From Hibiscus mutabilis (Eukaryota; Streptophyta; Magnoliopsida; Malvales; Malvaceae): 64,000 bases of DNA. The translations under genes were made by a program, and so were the position numbers. The notes beneath the pieces are model-generated. The model did no database searches and had not been told where the DNA came from. It saw only the letters and a program-made list of their open reading frames with translations. The DNA lies in contig CM033738.1 in the NCBI GenBank assembly GCA_019671005.1, positions 13,604,202 through 13,668,201 on the forward strand, written 5' to 3'. Shown piece after piece: positions 20,450 to 33,300 of the stretch; position 1 is the stretch's first letter; the number at the start of each line of letters is the position of its first letter.

Positions 20450-21500
20450 TAGGGGTGTGTATTTTCGGTTACGGATAATATCTTATCTGAAATTTTCAAA
20501 TATCCGAATTTTCGGATCGGTAAAATAGTGATAGTATTTGATCCGAAAAAATTGGATATTCGCCCGAACATGTTTGCAAAAAATTCAAATTTAAATTTTT
20601 AAATAAATAATGTATTAATTAATTAAAATGTTTGAAATCTTTTGTGGTCAAAATTCATTTTTTATGAGCATCAATGATCAACCCAATTTAGAAGATGTTC
20701 TATACCCAAAATTTGAAAATAATCCGTCAAAGCAAATCTAATTCCCAAAATCTTAAACATCTAATTCACTGTTGTTGCAGCTCTAATCTATCATCCATGA
20801 CTCCAATTATGACTTATTTCACAGTCAATAAACATTATCGGAAAGAATCCAGATCTTAAAAATATAAAAATCCAAAGTTTCCATTTGAATGACTTATTTC
20901 ATAGTCAATGAACATTTTAACAAACATCTGATCTGCAACTCTATACATTAATTTAAAGTTTTATGCACAACAAGCTTAAAATCGACCCAAAAAAGCCAAC
21001 ATCAAAACATGCATGCAAAGATCACCAACTAAAAAAAGAAACAGATTAAAATTATTTTTAAACAAAATTGGAAAAGAGGAGTTTTTTTTTAATTTCAAAT
21101 CATCTAACTTACCGAGCTAATATGAAAAGACGCCACATACGAACCTTCGAGCTTCTTCATACGATTTCTCATGTAAGGATCACAAGATAAAGTAGAGATT
21201 ATTGACTAAATTCGCATCTTCAGTACCCTCAAGTAAGGATCTTAGTACAGGTTCATTACTGAGGTATTGCGATGAAATTTGGAATTAGGATTTGACAGAT
21301 TTGGGTTGGCCCGTTAAAGGGCTAAAGGCTATAAAGGCCTATTTTTTTTTTTTTGAATTTTCAAATAATTCAAAATTAAAATTTAGATGATTCATATCCG
21401 ATCCAACTTTTTGAAAAAAAATTGGATATACGATTCAGAATATCCTAAAATCAAAAAACGGATTGAATGTCTACATTTTCGGATCAAATTTTTTCTACAC
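20450..21500. mobile_element. Possible hAT-like non-autonomous element
   Basis: The left end (AGGGGTGTGTATTTTCGG) and the right end (complement of GAGGTGTAGAAAAAATT) resemble the AGGGGTG termini of plant hAT elements. Both ends are followed inward by TCGGATC and ATCCGAA phrases. The interior has no transposase. No matching 8-bp flank was found, so the call is tentative. Confidence 0.35.
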
Positions 21501-22474
21501 CTCTTCGTAGAAAAAAGGGGAAGAAAAAATTTTAGGGAAAGAAAAAGGGTGCTCATTGTGGGTCTAGAACCCATGCCCTAAGAAAAATGAGAAAACGAAA
21601 TGAGTAATTTGATCATCCGACCAAATGTACTTGCTAATTTATTTTCAAAATTTTGAATGTAAAGTCTAATTAAAAGCTAAATTATTTTTTATTATCATAT
21701 AAAATTAAGTATTATAGCAGTTCAAAAGAGAAGTTAGCATACACTAACTTACTATTTTTTAAGAGAAAATTTTTAATACACAGTTCATGTAAATTTTAAT
21801 TTACACAAACCTATTAATTTTAAGGGTTAGGAGTTTAGCTTAGAGTTTAAGGGTTTGAGTTGTAGGGTTTAAAATTTAAAGTTAGTATTATCAATTTCCA
21901 CATAACTGTCAACAATTTTAAAAACATGTGGTTAAAGCTCTTAGTTGACATCCTCATTTTCTCTTATATTGTAAATTCAAGACTTAATAAGAGCAAAATT
22001 ATTTTTTCCCTAATAAAAATTGTTCAAAAAAATCCACACGACTTAACCAATATTAGAGCAACATAGATAACGATTTGAAGTTTAAATTAAAACTAAAGTT
22101 TTATGTATACGACCGAATAAATTTTTGATATCGGTCATAGCTCAAAGTTAGGAATTCAGAAATTGTTGTAAAAGCCTTGTTATAGGGTCCTGAAAAGGCC
22201 TTCGTGGTGAGGGGCAGTGAGATCCAAAGAATCTTTTAAAACCAACAACCCTATTTGACTCAGATTCTCCGGTGCATAACCAAGTTTGAATCAAAAGCAA
22301 TTCGTTTTTAGATTCATTAATTGGTGACTGATCAAAAATATTTATATTACCTTCTAATTATATAGGTTTAAATTCTAATAGTATTTATCTTTAGAATATA
22401 ATATATTTATTTAATAAAAAAATAATTCCATTTGTTAGATGTCTCCACGAAAATACAGAGTAACTAAAAATTAA
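21500..22474. other. AT-rich intergenic DNA with a small TTTAGGG-like fragment
   Basis: A third copy of the TTTAGGG-like family lies at about 21775-21890 (ACAAACCTATTAATTTTAAG, then GGGTTTGAG). The rest shows no gene or structure. Confidence 0.45.
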
Positions 22475-23362
22475 GGGGCTGTTTGGATCAGGGAAAAGAA
22501 AATTCTTAGGGAGAAAAAACTTTTCCGACATTTTAAACATTTGTTTGGATTTAGAGGATACCCACCAAAAGGTAATACAATATTACCTACAGTTCCGTGT
22601 TTTTGGTTTTATTACCGGAATCTCAATCCCATGCTTTCCTTTGGTATTTGGTAATTCATTTCTTTTAGGACAAAATTACCCTTATAAAATCAGAAAATTT
22701 CAGTCCAACCTTTCCCTAAAGCATTAAGAGATTTAAATTATGCTCTTTTAGTCCCTGATTTTTTTGGGTTTTTTTGTAATTTATTCTTTTGTTATTTCTT
22801 TTTAGGAATTTAATCTTTTTATTTATTTGATTTAAAATTTTAAATGCAATTAAGAACATGGGTAATATGTTTCAACAAAATTTTCTTCTAATACTAAATT
22901 TTATTAGATTTAAATATTCAACAATATCATTAGTTTTTAGATTTCATTAAAACACACAAATTAAATTTTTAGATTTTGAAGAATACAAAATTACTTAAAA
23001 GTAAAATATACAATTTTTTCACCATATTCTTTTAAACTTTCTTTTAAAAAACAAAAATAAAATTTTAACCATAATTTAATAATCTCAACATATTTACACC
23101 ATTGTAATTAAGTTATATTTTCTCAAACTTAATTACAACAACCTAAATACGTTATTCTGTGAATATATATCATAAGGGCAATTTAGTAAAATATATATTT
23201 AAATAATTTTATATTCTTTAAATTAAACACTGTCATCTTATATTTCTGTCAAATAAACCAAATAAGGTAATATAATATTACTAATAACGTGTCAAGTAAT
23301 GTTACATTCCAATAATCCTATTCCTAAAAGTAATCATCTTTTCCGTGAACCAAACGCACCCC
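22475..23362. mobile_element. MITE with GGGG(C/T)G.TTTGG inverted ends
   Basis: The left end GGGGCTGTTTGGATCAGGG faces the right end, whose complement reads GGGGTGCGTTTGGTTCACGG. The similarity continues inward (GGAAAAGA on both sides). Such ends are common in plant PIF/Harbinger- or hAT-type MITEs. The flanks are TAA and AAT, not a perfect duplication, so the superfamily is left open. The interior is AT-rich and non-coding. Confidence 0.65.
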
Positions 23363-23529
23363 AATAGGCTACATTTTATGTTATCACCGAGCATCTGTTT
23401 TTATCATTTAAACAACAAGCTTTGATGGACATTTTAGCAATTATGCAGTTATCAACGGGTCAATTAGTGGTTCTTGACCCTCAAAGCATTGTCAGAAATT
23501 AGAGTATGGAATGGAATCAATGAATATGA

Positions 23530-25644
23530 CTATATCTGTCGCTGAAAATGACTTGCACCAGGACGATACTCTCCAATCCCTAGCAGATCCTGCAAAATGT
23601 ATTAACAAACACCCAAGTTTTAATCAGAGAACTCTAGGCATCAAATCAATCACAACAAGGGCGAAGCTGTGCAAATGATCTTTGACCGATGCAAACAAAA
23701 CTTGTGGATTATGGTTTCATGAGATTGGAAAATGGCAACGGCAAAATCAAATGAGTCGACTATGCTCACAAGTTATACAAGTTCGACTCCAAAAATCCCT
23801 CAAAAATTGCTTCAGTCATTCTTGAGCTGAGCTTAGCACATATTGAGCGAGCCGAGTTCGAGTATCTTAATACCTAATTTGAATAGCTCATGAGCCTAAT
23901 GTATTTTTATATTAAAATACTATTTTACCCTAAAAATCTACATGCAACGAGATTGAGCTCAAAGTCGAGTTTGAATGTATGAATCTCGTAAATAAGCTTT
24001 GAGCCGAGCCCCAATAGTTCAACATTATGTGGAGGCAATCTTAAGCTCATATAACTGTATTCGATTGAATTCGAATCGAACCAAACTCTAAACAAGCTTG
24101 AACTTCCAACAGAATAGCTTCTACTTAGAAACCAAAACCATCTAGTCATTGACCAAACACCATATTTCCTGATCAGTGGTTGCTGAAGTAATAAAGTAGC
24201 TTATGGTACATTTCTGAATAATACATGTAATGAACCTTAAAATGTGAAACCTCCACCATTTCCCTTCTTCAGTTCGGAATAATAACAAATGCAAATCCAT
24301 ATAAGTTTGCAATTAACAATCAACACATATAAATACCCTGAAGATTTTAAACTCAGACGAACTAACTACTTTAATTTTACATGAACAAAATTAATATTTT
24401 CAGGCAAACAAACAAATGTTCCAACTTTGGGGCGGAACTTAAATAGCTTAAAATCTAAGAATCAAAACTGCAAATGTAAGAGTTGTGAAAAGAAAAACCT
24501 ACCTGACATGCTTTGTTCTTAGCTCTAGTCTCCGCTGTACTAGGGATATCATGGTTTGGTTTTAGAAACCTCTTCTCCCTGCGCTCGCACGAGCCCCATC
24601 CATCAGAGAATCTCGCACCTCTGGTAACATGATCAAACTAAATAGTAATGCAAACACAGTAACCGGTAACCATTAAAGAAGCACTTTGATTTCTCAAAGA
24701 GTTTAAAGGAACATACTGCATATAAGCTCGAACCACGAATTCAGCGCGCTGAACATTGCGATTTTCATCGAATTCAATGTTCTTGTCTTTGATTTCGTAG
24801 GAGAGATTGAAGTAAAAGGATATTTTCCTCCAACCTACAAAAATTGAAAAGCAGATTATAATTTTTTACCACATAAATGTCAATTATGAAAAGAGTAAAG
24901 AAGTGAAGCAGAGTTACTTTACCTGACTTTTTAATAAAAGGATTTCCAGAGATCATCGTATAATCAGATTTCTCCAAAATCTGTCCATTTAATGAGACGT
25001 TACTGTTTTGATATGCGATTTAAAGGTATTTAAAATGCCGATGCTAAGTTTCTGATAATAAAAGATTTAATTACCGCCAAGGCTGCGTTTTGATACTCCT
25101 TAAACAGTTCAACAGAAGGAAACATCCCGGACAAGCTATGCCTCATCCCTTCCTTCTCCTCGCTCCTTCCACAACTCCTCGGCGACACCTCGGATCCATT
25201 ACTGACTTCAACTCTTCCGAAACCCGGAGACAAATACATCTCCGGCGACCGGTGATCTGGCAATGAGGTTACAGGTGTCCTCTGCACTATTGCCATCGGG
25301 CTTGTCTCACTGACCTCGGATGCGCAAGACCTCGAGATTTTGTAAGGCCGGTGATAATCTTCCACGGGGTTAGCAAAGCGGCGGCGATTGGCATTAGGAG
25401 GGGAATAAATTTGATGGCTAGGGCTCTGAACCGGTTTCTGCGTGAGTTTCCGATGAGGAGAAGAGTCGGATACTGGGGCGGACGGGGAGTGATGGTTGGA
25501 GTAGTTGATTGCTAAAGTTTTGCGGTGCTTGGAGGAGGAGGATGAGTGGGAGGCGGCGGCCGAGTCGATTACCGCCCATAACGTGGCGTCGTCTAGGTCC
25601 TTGTCGTCGATGGCGCAGCTTACTGGAGAACTTATAGAGTTCAT
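23530..25644 (-). CDS. Uncharacterised conserved-looking plant protein, five exons, 307 residues
   Basis: Minus-strand exons are 25644-25075, 24980-24923, 24834-24717, 24620-24503 and 23589-23530. All junctions are GT-AG and the frame is open to a TAG. I do not recognise the family. Exon 1 (190 residues) is rich in Ser, Pro, His and Arg and looks disordered apart from an acidic start (DDKDLDDATLWAVIDSAAA) and an end reading FPSVELFKEYQNAALA. Exons 2-5 encode a compact region with NPFIKKSGWRKISFYFNLSY, EFVVRAYMQ, DGWGSCERREKRFLKPNHDI, TAETRAKNKACQDLLGIGEY and RPGASHFQRQI. That mix of aromatic and charged residues looks like a folded domain under constraint. The basic, disordered N-terminus would suit a nuclear protein, which is only an inference. 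No transmembrane segment or signal peptide is seen. Confidence 0.8.
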
Positions 25645-25959
25645 TTTATGTTTAAAGGGAAGATCTAGCTGGATTCCCAGTTCTTCGTTTGGATAAATGA
25701 AGCGAGGAGTTTCAGGCTTAAGCAGCGGGGGAAATTTGATCTGATTTTGAATTCAAATCTAAAGACTCTAAAGGAAATGGAACGGTGACGTATTTGGACC
25801 TCCGAGATTCGAGATGCAGCTTCTCCAGCACGGAACTTGTCAGATCTCGGTAGTTCTAGAAATGGGTTGGATTTGGTCCGGGAACGGTTAAAATTGGCCG
25901 AGGGACAAAAATAATTGGTTTCCGTTGGTCATTTTTCATGCTCATAAAACAATGAGTTA
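25645..25959 (-). promoter_or_regulatory. Upstream region of the uncharacterised five-exon gene
   Basis: Non-coding DNA immediately 5' of the start codon at 25644 on the minus strand. No clear TATA box or other motif was identified. Confidence 0.4.
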
Positions 25960-26104
25960 GGCTCTGTTTAGCGTTGTTTTTTAATTCAATTTTAAAAAAA
26001 ACTTTCGTTAAACGCCTTGTTTTTATCTTTGCACTCAATTTTTAGGTGGAGTTTCAACGCTACTTTTAGAGAAGTTGGGTGAATAAACAACGTCGAATGA
26101 GGCC
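25960..26104. mobile_element. Small MITE, about 145 bp
   Basis: GGCTCTGTTTAGCGTTGTTT at the left matches the complement of the right end (GGCCTCATTCGACGTTGTTT) at most positions. TA dinucleotides flank both sides. It lies about 315 bp upstream of the five-exon gene. The superfamily is uncertain. Confidence 0.5.
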
Positions 26105-27025
26105 TAAATACACTTATTTCCCCATAATGTTTTAATGTTTTCTCAACCTACTATTTTATGTTTTTTTTTCATTAATGACCCCTAACATTTGTCTCGTTAT
26201 TCATTTCATCCTAAAAATTAGCCATTGTTAAAGATATTGATCAATAGGACAATGCCACGTAAGAATTTTGACCGAAAAATATGGTTGACTTTAACAAAAA
26301 GAATAAATGACATTTTAAGTCTTGCAAAAAAAAAAATTCACCAAACATTAGGTTTTGGTACAAATACGTGGTTATTGACGATAACCACGATGGTCAACGA
26401 CGATGACTGCAATGAGGTCGTTGGGAATTGAAAACGATAAAGGTTTATGATTTGTAAAGGGAGAAATGATTGTTTTACAGAAAAAGTACAGGATATAATG
26501 ATAAAGGATAAAATTATAACTAAATTGATTGAAGATGTAAATATAAATGAATAAATGTATTATTATACGAATTTAAAAAATTTTAACTGATTTGATTAAC
26601 ACTAAATAAAATTTTAATGACTTAATTAACAATTTTTTTGTTCTGTAATCAGATTAAAATTGACCCTGTAATTTAGTGAACAATAAAATAGTGTATCCTA
26701 AATTTTATACTATGAAAAAATAATTAATATATAAATATATCATGATGTTTATATTTCAAACTATTATCCTATTAAAATTGATATAAATATAATATATAAA
26801 TATTATTTTAATACAAAAGATAATATAAAAATACATTGTCACACTGTGGCAAAATATAGAGTATATATATTTTGATATCTAAATATCGAGTAAACATATT
26901 ATTTGATATTCCAACGTTTTTAGTTCAATTAATAATATGGACTATGGTAATGGAAGTTGAATTTTTTTTTACTGTAACATATTTTGACATCGATTAAGAG
27001 TGATCGGCAGGTTTCTTTTAAGCAT
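26105..27025. other. AT-rich intergenic DNA
   Basis: No gene, RNA or ordered repeat was recognised. The 68- and 77-codon frames here have no domain and lie in AT-rich text. Confidence 0.5.
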
Positions 27026-29605
27026 TCAATTAGTGAAGGTAATAAAGTAGTCGATAGTTTCGGCAGGATCTTCCGAAGGGGTAGTGGTTTTCTCCCCATT
27101 GTTGTTCTTCTTGTTGGAAAGTGGCGGTAAGCTTTTCTTGTTTGGTTGAGTGCTGTCTTCATTGATTGGTGTTATGTCATAGGATTGGGTTCGTCTCGAG
27201 TTCGGATTCTGCTTCGGCTGTGACCCCGCCATTGCTGGGGGCTCGCCTTTTATAGTATCAGTCCATGGGATAGCTACCGAAACAGATTTACATGTGAGCT
27301 GCTCGTAACTGCGAGCATTTACCGCAATTCTTTCCGCGGCGCCCATGCTCGTCATACCTCCATATGAATACCTGGGAATCTTCACTTGCAGTTAACACAT
27401 ATTTTCCATTCGGAGTAAACGAAGCTGCAATTTGATTGCTGCTGTTTCGAAACCCTACACAAACCATGAACATATATGCAGAAGGTCCCAACGGCCGTTT
27501 GCCCCCGCACCCAAAAATAAAGCCTCAGTACAATTTAGAAAAGAGTTAGAGATTTCGCTTAACATAAATGGTGTTATCATATGAACAGTTTCAATCAATC
27601 ACAAGACCTGGCCATCTGGAGTGTAGTAGGCGGCGGTGAACATTTCATCGATATCGGTCCAATCAACAACTCTCTGTTCCGGTACGTTCCAAATTCGAAC
27701 TTTTGCATCGAGTGATCCGCTTATGAAATGATCTTCGTACACGGGATTGAAATGTATGCAAGTTACCGCAAATGAAAACCGGATGAGTAATGCTCATGAG
27801 GTTTGTTGAGGTAATCGTACCATAATCACTCTGAGCGAACACTTCTACACAGCTTTTGGTTTCCAGGTTCCACAGCCTCACAGTTTTGTCCATTGAAGAT
27901 GAAAGTAGTTGATGTAAAATCCTTTAATATCAATCTACACCTTTAAACAAGTGCATGATTTTATCCAGGATTGTGAGAATCGAATCGAACCTGAGATTTG
28001 GCCCAGGACAAGTCCAAAGCATCCTCGGTATGGCCTTTGAAAGAACAGATTGATCTGTCCGAGAGTGAAAACACTTCTGGCTGATGCACATAATCAGGAA
28101 TTTGACTGTTTTTAGTTGCTGCAGGTTTCGATCCTGGGAGCGATGGATGAATCGGCGAACTCCCCGGTGTTAGACCGGCTTCATTGGCCGACATTACCTC
28201 ACATTCTTGAACTTCCCACACTTGAATTACGCTGTCCTCGCCGGCACTGGCTAAATGCTGAGCATCGGTGCTAAACTTGATGGCCCAAATCGGTCCGTCG
28301 TGAGCCTGAATCTCTTGACATAAATGTAAAGCACTCAATTCCTTATATTATTTCCCTGCTTGTCTAACTTTCACCCACTGATTGTTTCCGGTTCCAGCCT
28401 TGGCGGCAGCAGCAGCAGCAGCAGCAGCATTAGTCTTTTGATTCTGTTCCTAGGCTAAAACAACCTCCCTTTCCTTCTCTCCCCTCATTGCCATGGAATT
28501 GGCAATCCCTTTTATGCTTTTCAACATGGAAGCACCTTTACTCATGTTCATCTTCAAGCTCTTGGAGATATACGAATCCGATTTATTATCATTTGATCGA
28601 CGCATTAACTCCTTTACCTCAGGTGAATACCCCACGCATTTGTCGAATTCCTCCATTGTTAACTTCTTCCCAGTTTGAAGATCACTTAGCTTGTTCCACC
28701 TCCCATCTTGATCGTACTCGTTGACGATGAACTCTTTCCCCGTATCCAAATTCTTAATCAAGAAGAACGCTTCGAACCCATGTTTCGAGACGATTGAGGT
28801 TAAAGAACCGCTCTGTCTATGTCCATGGTTACTGTCTGATTTTCTAGGGGAAGAAGCTTTAAGTTTTCCCAGGACATATGATTTTGCAGATGGGGTTGAT
28901 ATTAATGAATATGTTCTCGTGAGACGGTGCTTCGAATCGGTGCCGAGCATCTCTTGTTTCCTTTGCTTTTCGGCGGAACGTGACTCGATCTCGCCTTCCG
29001 ACCGGGATCGTACCAACAGGAAAGAAACCGGCGTGTGAGGCAACTCCTGTTTCGATGAATCTTCATCGGTTGTTTGTTTTGGTTCCGTTGTGGGAGCAGT
29101 AATCTTAACTCTTAACAGTCGCCGGGGATCTGGATTTTACAGTGACCTGATCAGTAGTCTTAACAGTTGCCGGAGTTCCGGATTTTGCTGCGGGGGTCTG
29201 AGCAGTAGGCTTAACAGTTGCAGGAGCGGGAGAGGGAACCGGAACTAATTTGATAGGGGGCTTGCTGGAAATAATACGTTTGAAAGTAAGAAGTTGTTTG
29301 TTGGAATTTAAGCCCATGCGGCATGCCTTGAAAAAGCTTTTGTCTCCTTGCCTTGATGGAACCCGGAACGTCATCCACATATTGTAGTCGGGAGCCGCCG
29401 GGGTTGCCGTGTGGGCGACGGTTGGGAATTCCGTCTTAACGGGCTGCACTAAGGAAACGTGACAGTCATCGAAATCTTCGTTCTCGTCATCGGAATGATG
29501 GTCGCGAGTGGCATTGCTAGGTTATAAGAACTCATTGTCATCATCTCGTAGGCCGTCCCAATTCATGGTCATGGTTTTCTTGCGATCCATTCTTCGAGCA
29601 TCCAT
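27026..29605 (-). pseudogene. WD-repeat protein (WDR44-like family) pseudogene
   Basis: From a start at 29605 (NWDGLRDDDNEF) the reading matches the plant WD40 family related to WDR44. After the N-terminal region come HLCQEIQAHDGPIWAIKFS, LASAGEDSVIQVWEVQECEV, SFKGHTEDALDLSW, MDKTVRLWNLETKSC, FISGSLDAKVRIW, and NQIAASFTPNGKYVLTASED. Lesions: a TAA at 29522-29524; a frameshift near 29108; a TAG at 28450-28452; a TAA at 28348-28350; an acceptor changed from AG to GG near 27772; loss of the exon that should join the DGQ block (about 27605) to the FRN block (about 27455); and a frameshift near 27340. A (CAG)n run at about 28401-28425 would encode poly-alanine. Alternative splicing cannot repair all of these. 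Confidence 0.85.
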
Positions 29606-30360
29606 TTTGACACATTTACCGAACACGACCCGACACGAAACAAGACAAAAAAGGTTTGAGGTTTGGTCTTTCTGGTTTGTTTTGAAAGCCTTTGGGACTT
29701 GGGAGGGAGGATTGAGAAGGAAAGAGGAAGAGGAAGATTACTGTTTAACGAGTGAAGGGAAACTAAAAGAAACGGTCAAATCGGGGACATTATTTTGACG
29801 TCTTGCACCTTCAGTTTCATGGTTAATGTTTTCTAAATGTACAGATTCACCTTTAACTCTTTAGTGTTGTTAACGACAATCTTCAAAATAATGTGCTTAT
29901 GGTTCAAATCAGTTCAAGGCAATAACATGCTATTTTCGGTTCAAAAATATAATGGGATAAATGCTGTTAAATTTTATTAGAAGTTCTTGTAGTATGAGTA
30001 AAATTTTATCGGTAATTATTTCGTGCATAATGGTTTGCTTAGTTTTAGGGATTAAACATTTTTATTTTGGGTCTATTTTTTAGAGGTTTTAGTGGATGAG
30101 TTTTTAATTTACGGGTGTAATTAGAATTTAAGGTTGAATTTAAGGTTTATAGGTTAAAACATAAATCCCTAAATATATTATCCTAAAAACTAAGCCCTAA
30201 CCTCTAAAGTCTAAATTCTAACCTTAAATCATAAATTTCAAATATGTAAAACCTAAACCAGGTCCTAAATCTTAAAACTAAAGCACTTGTTAACACTTTT
30301 CGTTTTCGCCGCTAGTGCATGAGATATTTTCTCAAACTTTATTTTTGTTCATCTATTATA
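29606..30360. other. Intergenic DNA with a TTTAGGG-like repeat fragment
   Basis: About 30050-30340 carries the irregular GGGTTTA and CCTAAA text of the repeat family seen at 11369 and 20060, ending CTAGTGCATGAGATATTTTC, close to the end of the 20060 copy. The remainder holds nothing recognisable. The solo LTR starts at 30361. Confidence 0.5.
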
Positions 30361-33300
30361 TGTAATACCCCAAAATTTACTAAGTTGATTAAGGGTCATT
30401 TAGTACTAAGATAATAGCTTAAAAGCTAACTTAGTGACTAAAATGACAAAAATGCGAAAGTTGGGATTTCTTTAATTATGGGTTTTGGAAAGAAAATTTC
30501 TAAGGTTTAAAGGTCTTATGTGATAGATAGTGAATTCAATAAGGTATTATTAAAGTTTGGTTGAATTCCAAGGAAAATTGGAATGGGAATTGAAGTTTAA
30601 AGAGGTAGTGACCAAAATGTAAATTTTGGAAATTTTATGGCTAAAATATAAACTTTGGAAAAGTTTGGGGACTAAAGTTGTAATTTCCCAAAAGTTAAAG
30701 GTTTTTATTTCATAAATAAACAGATCACCTAAGGGTGAGAATCGAATGCGGAATTATTGGTTCGATCTAATATTTCGATTATTGAGAAAATCGCAGCTAA
30801 AGTTTAAGTGAAATTCGAATACCCGAATCGAACTGGAAAATTATGAAATTTTGCCATATGATAGAGAAATGTTATAAAAGTCATTTCCAAGTGTTGGAAA
30901 TATTTTTAGTTTGGTTCAAAATGAATCCTACAGTTTATTTCTGAGTAAAGGATTATTTATCGGTATATTGGATCGAATGGAAATTTTGGAGACCGATTCA
31001 AAAGATATGAAAAAATTCATAAAATATTATTTTATGAATATTTTATTGTATTTGGTTGGATTCCAACTAGATTTAGTTGAATTTTTACAAGAATGGCAAA
31101 CTAGTAAATAAAAACTAGTTCGAGGGCAAATTGGTCATTTGGCCCCAATGGCATTTTTGAAATATTTAAAAAGTTATAAGGGAAATTTTGGAAAGAGAAA
31201 ATGGAAGATTAAATCTTGGCCTTTGATTGATGATAAAATCAATCTCAACCATTGGATAAAAAAGGCAAAATTGTAATTTTACTATTAAATGAATTTAATA
31301 TTCATTTAATAGATATATGTGTAAAATAATGGTGAAAAGATGAACATTCTTTTCCAGCCAAAAACGTGAGGGCTAGGGAAAGAAAGAGAAAAAAATTTTC
31401 CAAGCTCGATTCAAGCCCCGAAACTCGATTTTCAGGTAATCTCTTCAACTACAAAGTTGTTCTATTCATCAAGCTCTATCTTTTGATATCAATAATTCAT
31501 GGAATCCATGCTTGATTGATGAGAATTTACATGAGAAAGAAATTAGGGTTTATGGATCAAATTGGGGCTTTTGGGATTCTATGATTCTATGATTGAATTC
31601 AAGTTGAAATCAAGCTAGTATGATGTTAAAATCATGATATTGAGTTGGGATTCAAGTTTTACATGTTTTGATTATTATGAAGATGATTAGGGTTTATGGA
31701 TTTAAGTTTAATTTAGGGTTTGTGATGTTGAAATAATGATCTAGTAAGCTTGAATTGTTGTTTGGAAGCAAAACCCTAAGTTAAATTGTGTAGAGACCAT
31801 TTCGTCAACTTGAAAAGTTGAAGGACCAAATCTGAATTTTCAGAATTTAGAGTGTATTTGTGTTATTAATGATGTTGGAGATGTGAAATTGATGTTAGAA
31901 TGCTAAACCGATGTTGAATTGAATTAGGGACCATTTTGACAAATTGTCAAAATCAAGTGACCAAATAGGCAATGAATTCTAGGATGAGGATTAAATCTGA
32001 TTTTTGGTTAAAATAATAGAATTAAGATAGTAGTGTTGATTTGAGGACTAAATTGCAAAGTTAATAAGCTTAAATCTTTACCTTTGCATTTTAGTGACTA
32101 TTTTGGGCAAAGAAAGAAAATTAGAGGGAATTATTTGAATAATTATTTGATGAAGAAGATGATAAATTGATGTTTTGAAACAAGTGATGGGACTAAATTG
32201 ATAAGTAGAAAAATAAGAAGAAGTTTGTATAAATTAGAAGTTGATTATGGAAGGCTATGATGAAGATTGAATTTTGGCAGTGACTTTGAAAATTCACCAT
32301 AAATTCTACAAAAATGGTTAGATGATGAATTTTATATCGTTGTAAATATGTGTTTGTCTAGTTTCGTATCCAACAAACGAAAACTGATTTGGAGTTCCGA
32401 GTCAAAAGATATGAATTTTTAATCGAATGAAGGTCAGAAAATTTACAAAGCAGTTTCTGTCTGTGACGGGAGTTTGAAGAATTTTTATAATTTTTGTAGA
32501 TTTTATTAATTTATGTGGCTTATACCGTTAGAGCCTTTATCGAATCTAGTTTTTTCAGTATAAAGGAAATTAAGATCAGGTATGTATTCTGCCCAGTATA
32601 AGTAAATCTTTAAAGGTAGCACAAGCTGTCAGAAAATAGAATTTGAAACATTTGGTATTTAAATGTGAGTTAGCAAGCTCGGAAGAATTATTAGAAGTTC
32701 AAATTGGTCACTAGGGACCATAATGAGTTTGTGAACAATACAAGGAAGAAAGGAAAAATAATTGAAAATTTTATATTCGAATGATTATATTAGACCGCAT
32801 GGTTAAGGTATTGTTAGATTTGAATCTAACAAATATTTTATCTTATTCACGTGAATAATGAAGTCAAGGCCGAATCAAAGAAAGTTTGAGATTCTATAAA
32901 GGAAAGGATCGAGTAGAATTTAGTGCTAATAAATGGCCCAGGTGAGTGCAATGCATCCATAACATGATACATGAATGTTTTATACATCACTGGTAGGACT
33001 TACGATGAGTCTACCTGGTATATATATTGGCATTATATTTATGTCATTGATCATATATTTGACATATTTTAAATATGTCAAAAGTTGAAAACAAATGCAT
33101 TGACCACTAGTTATTGATGATGGAATGCTATGAAAGTTAATTCGGGTATGAACTGCTTATGTTCAATTATATTGATATACATTGTCATTGATGGAATAAA
33201 TACGGAAATTATGACCAAATAAGTCATTAAGAGACAGGGTATAGTTGGCATGCCATAGAGCCCAGCAGCACGCTGCATAATCGGGAATTCAAGATAGCAC

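Noticed and set aside
25505..25696. 63-codon plus-strand frame
   Set aside because: It is antisense to exon 1 of the five-exon gene and has no independent support.
28488..29038. Plus-strand frames of 61-105 codons
   Set aside because: They are antisense shadows of the WD-repeat pseudogene.
30911..31111. 66-codon plus-strand frame
   Set aside because: It lies inside the solo LTR and has no domain.
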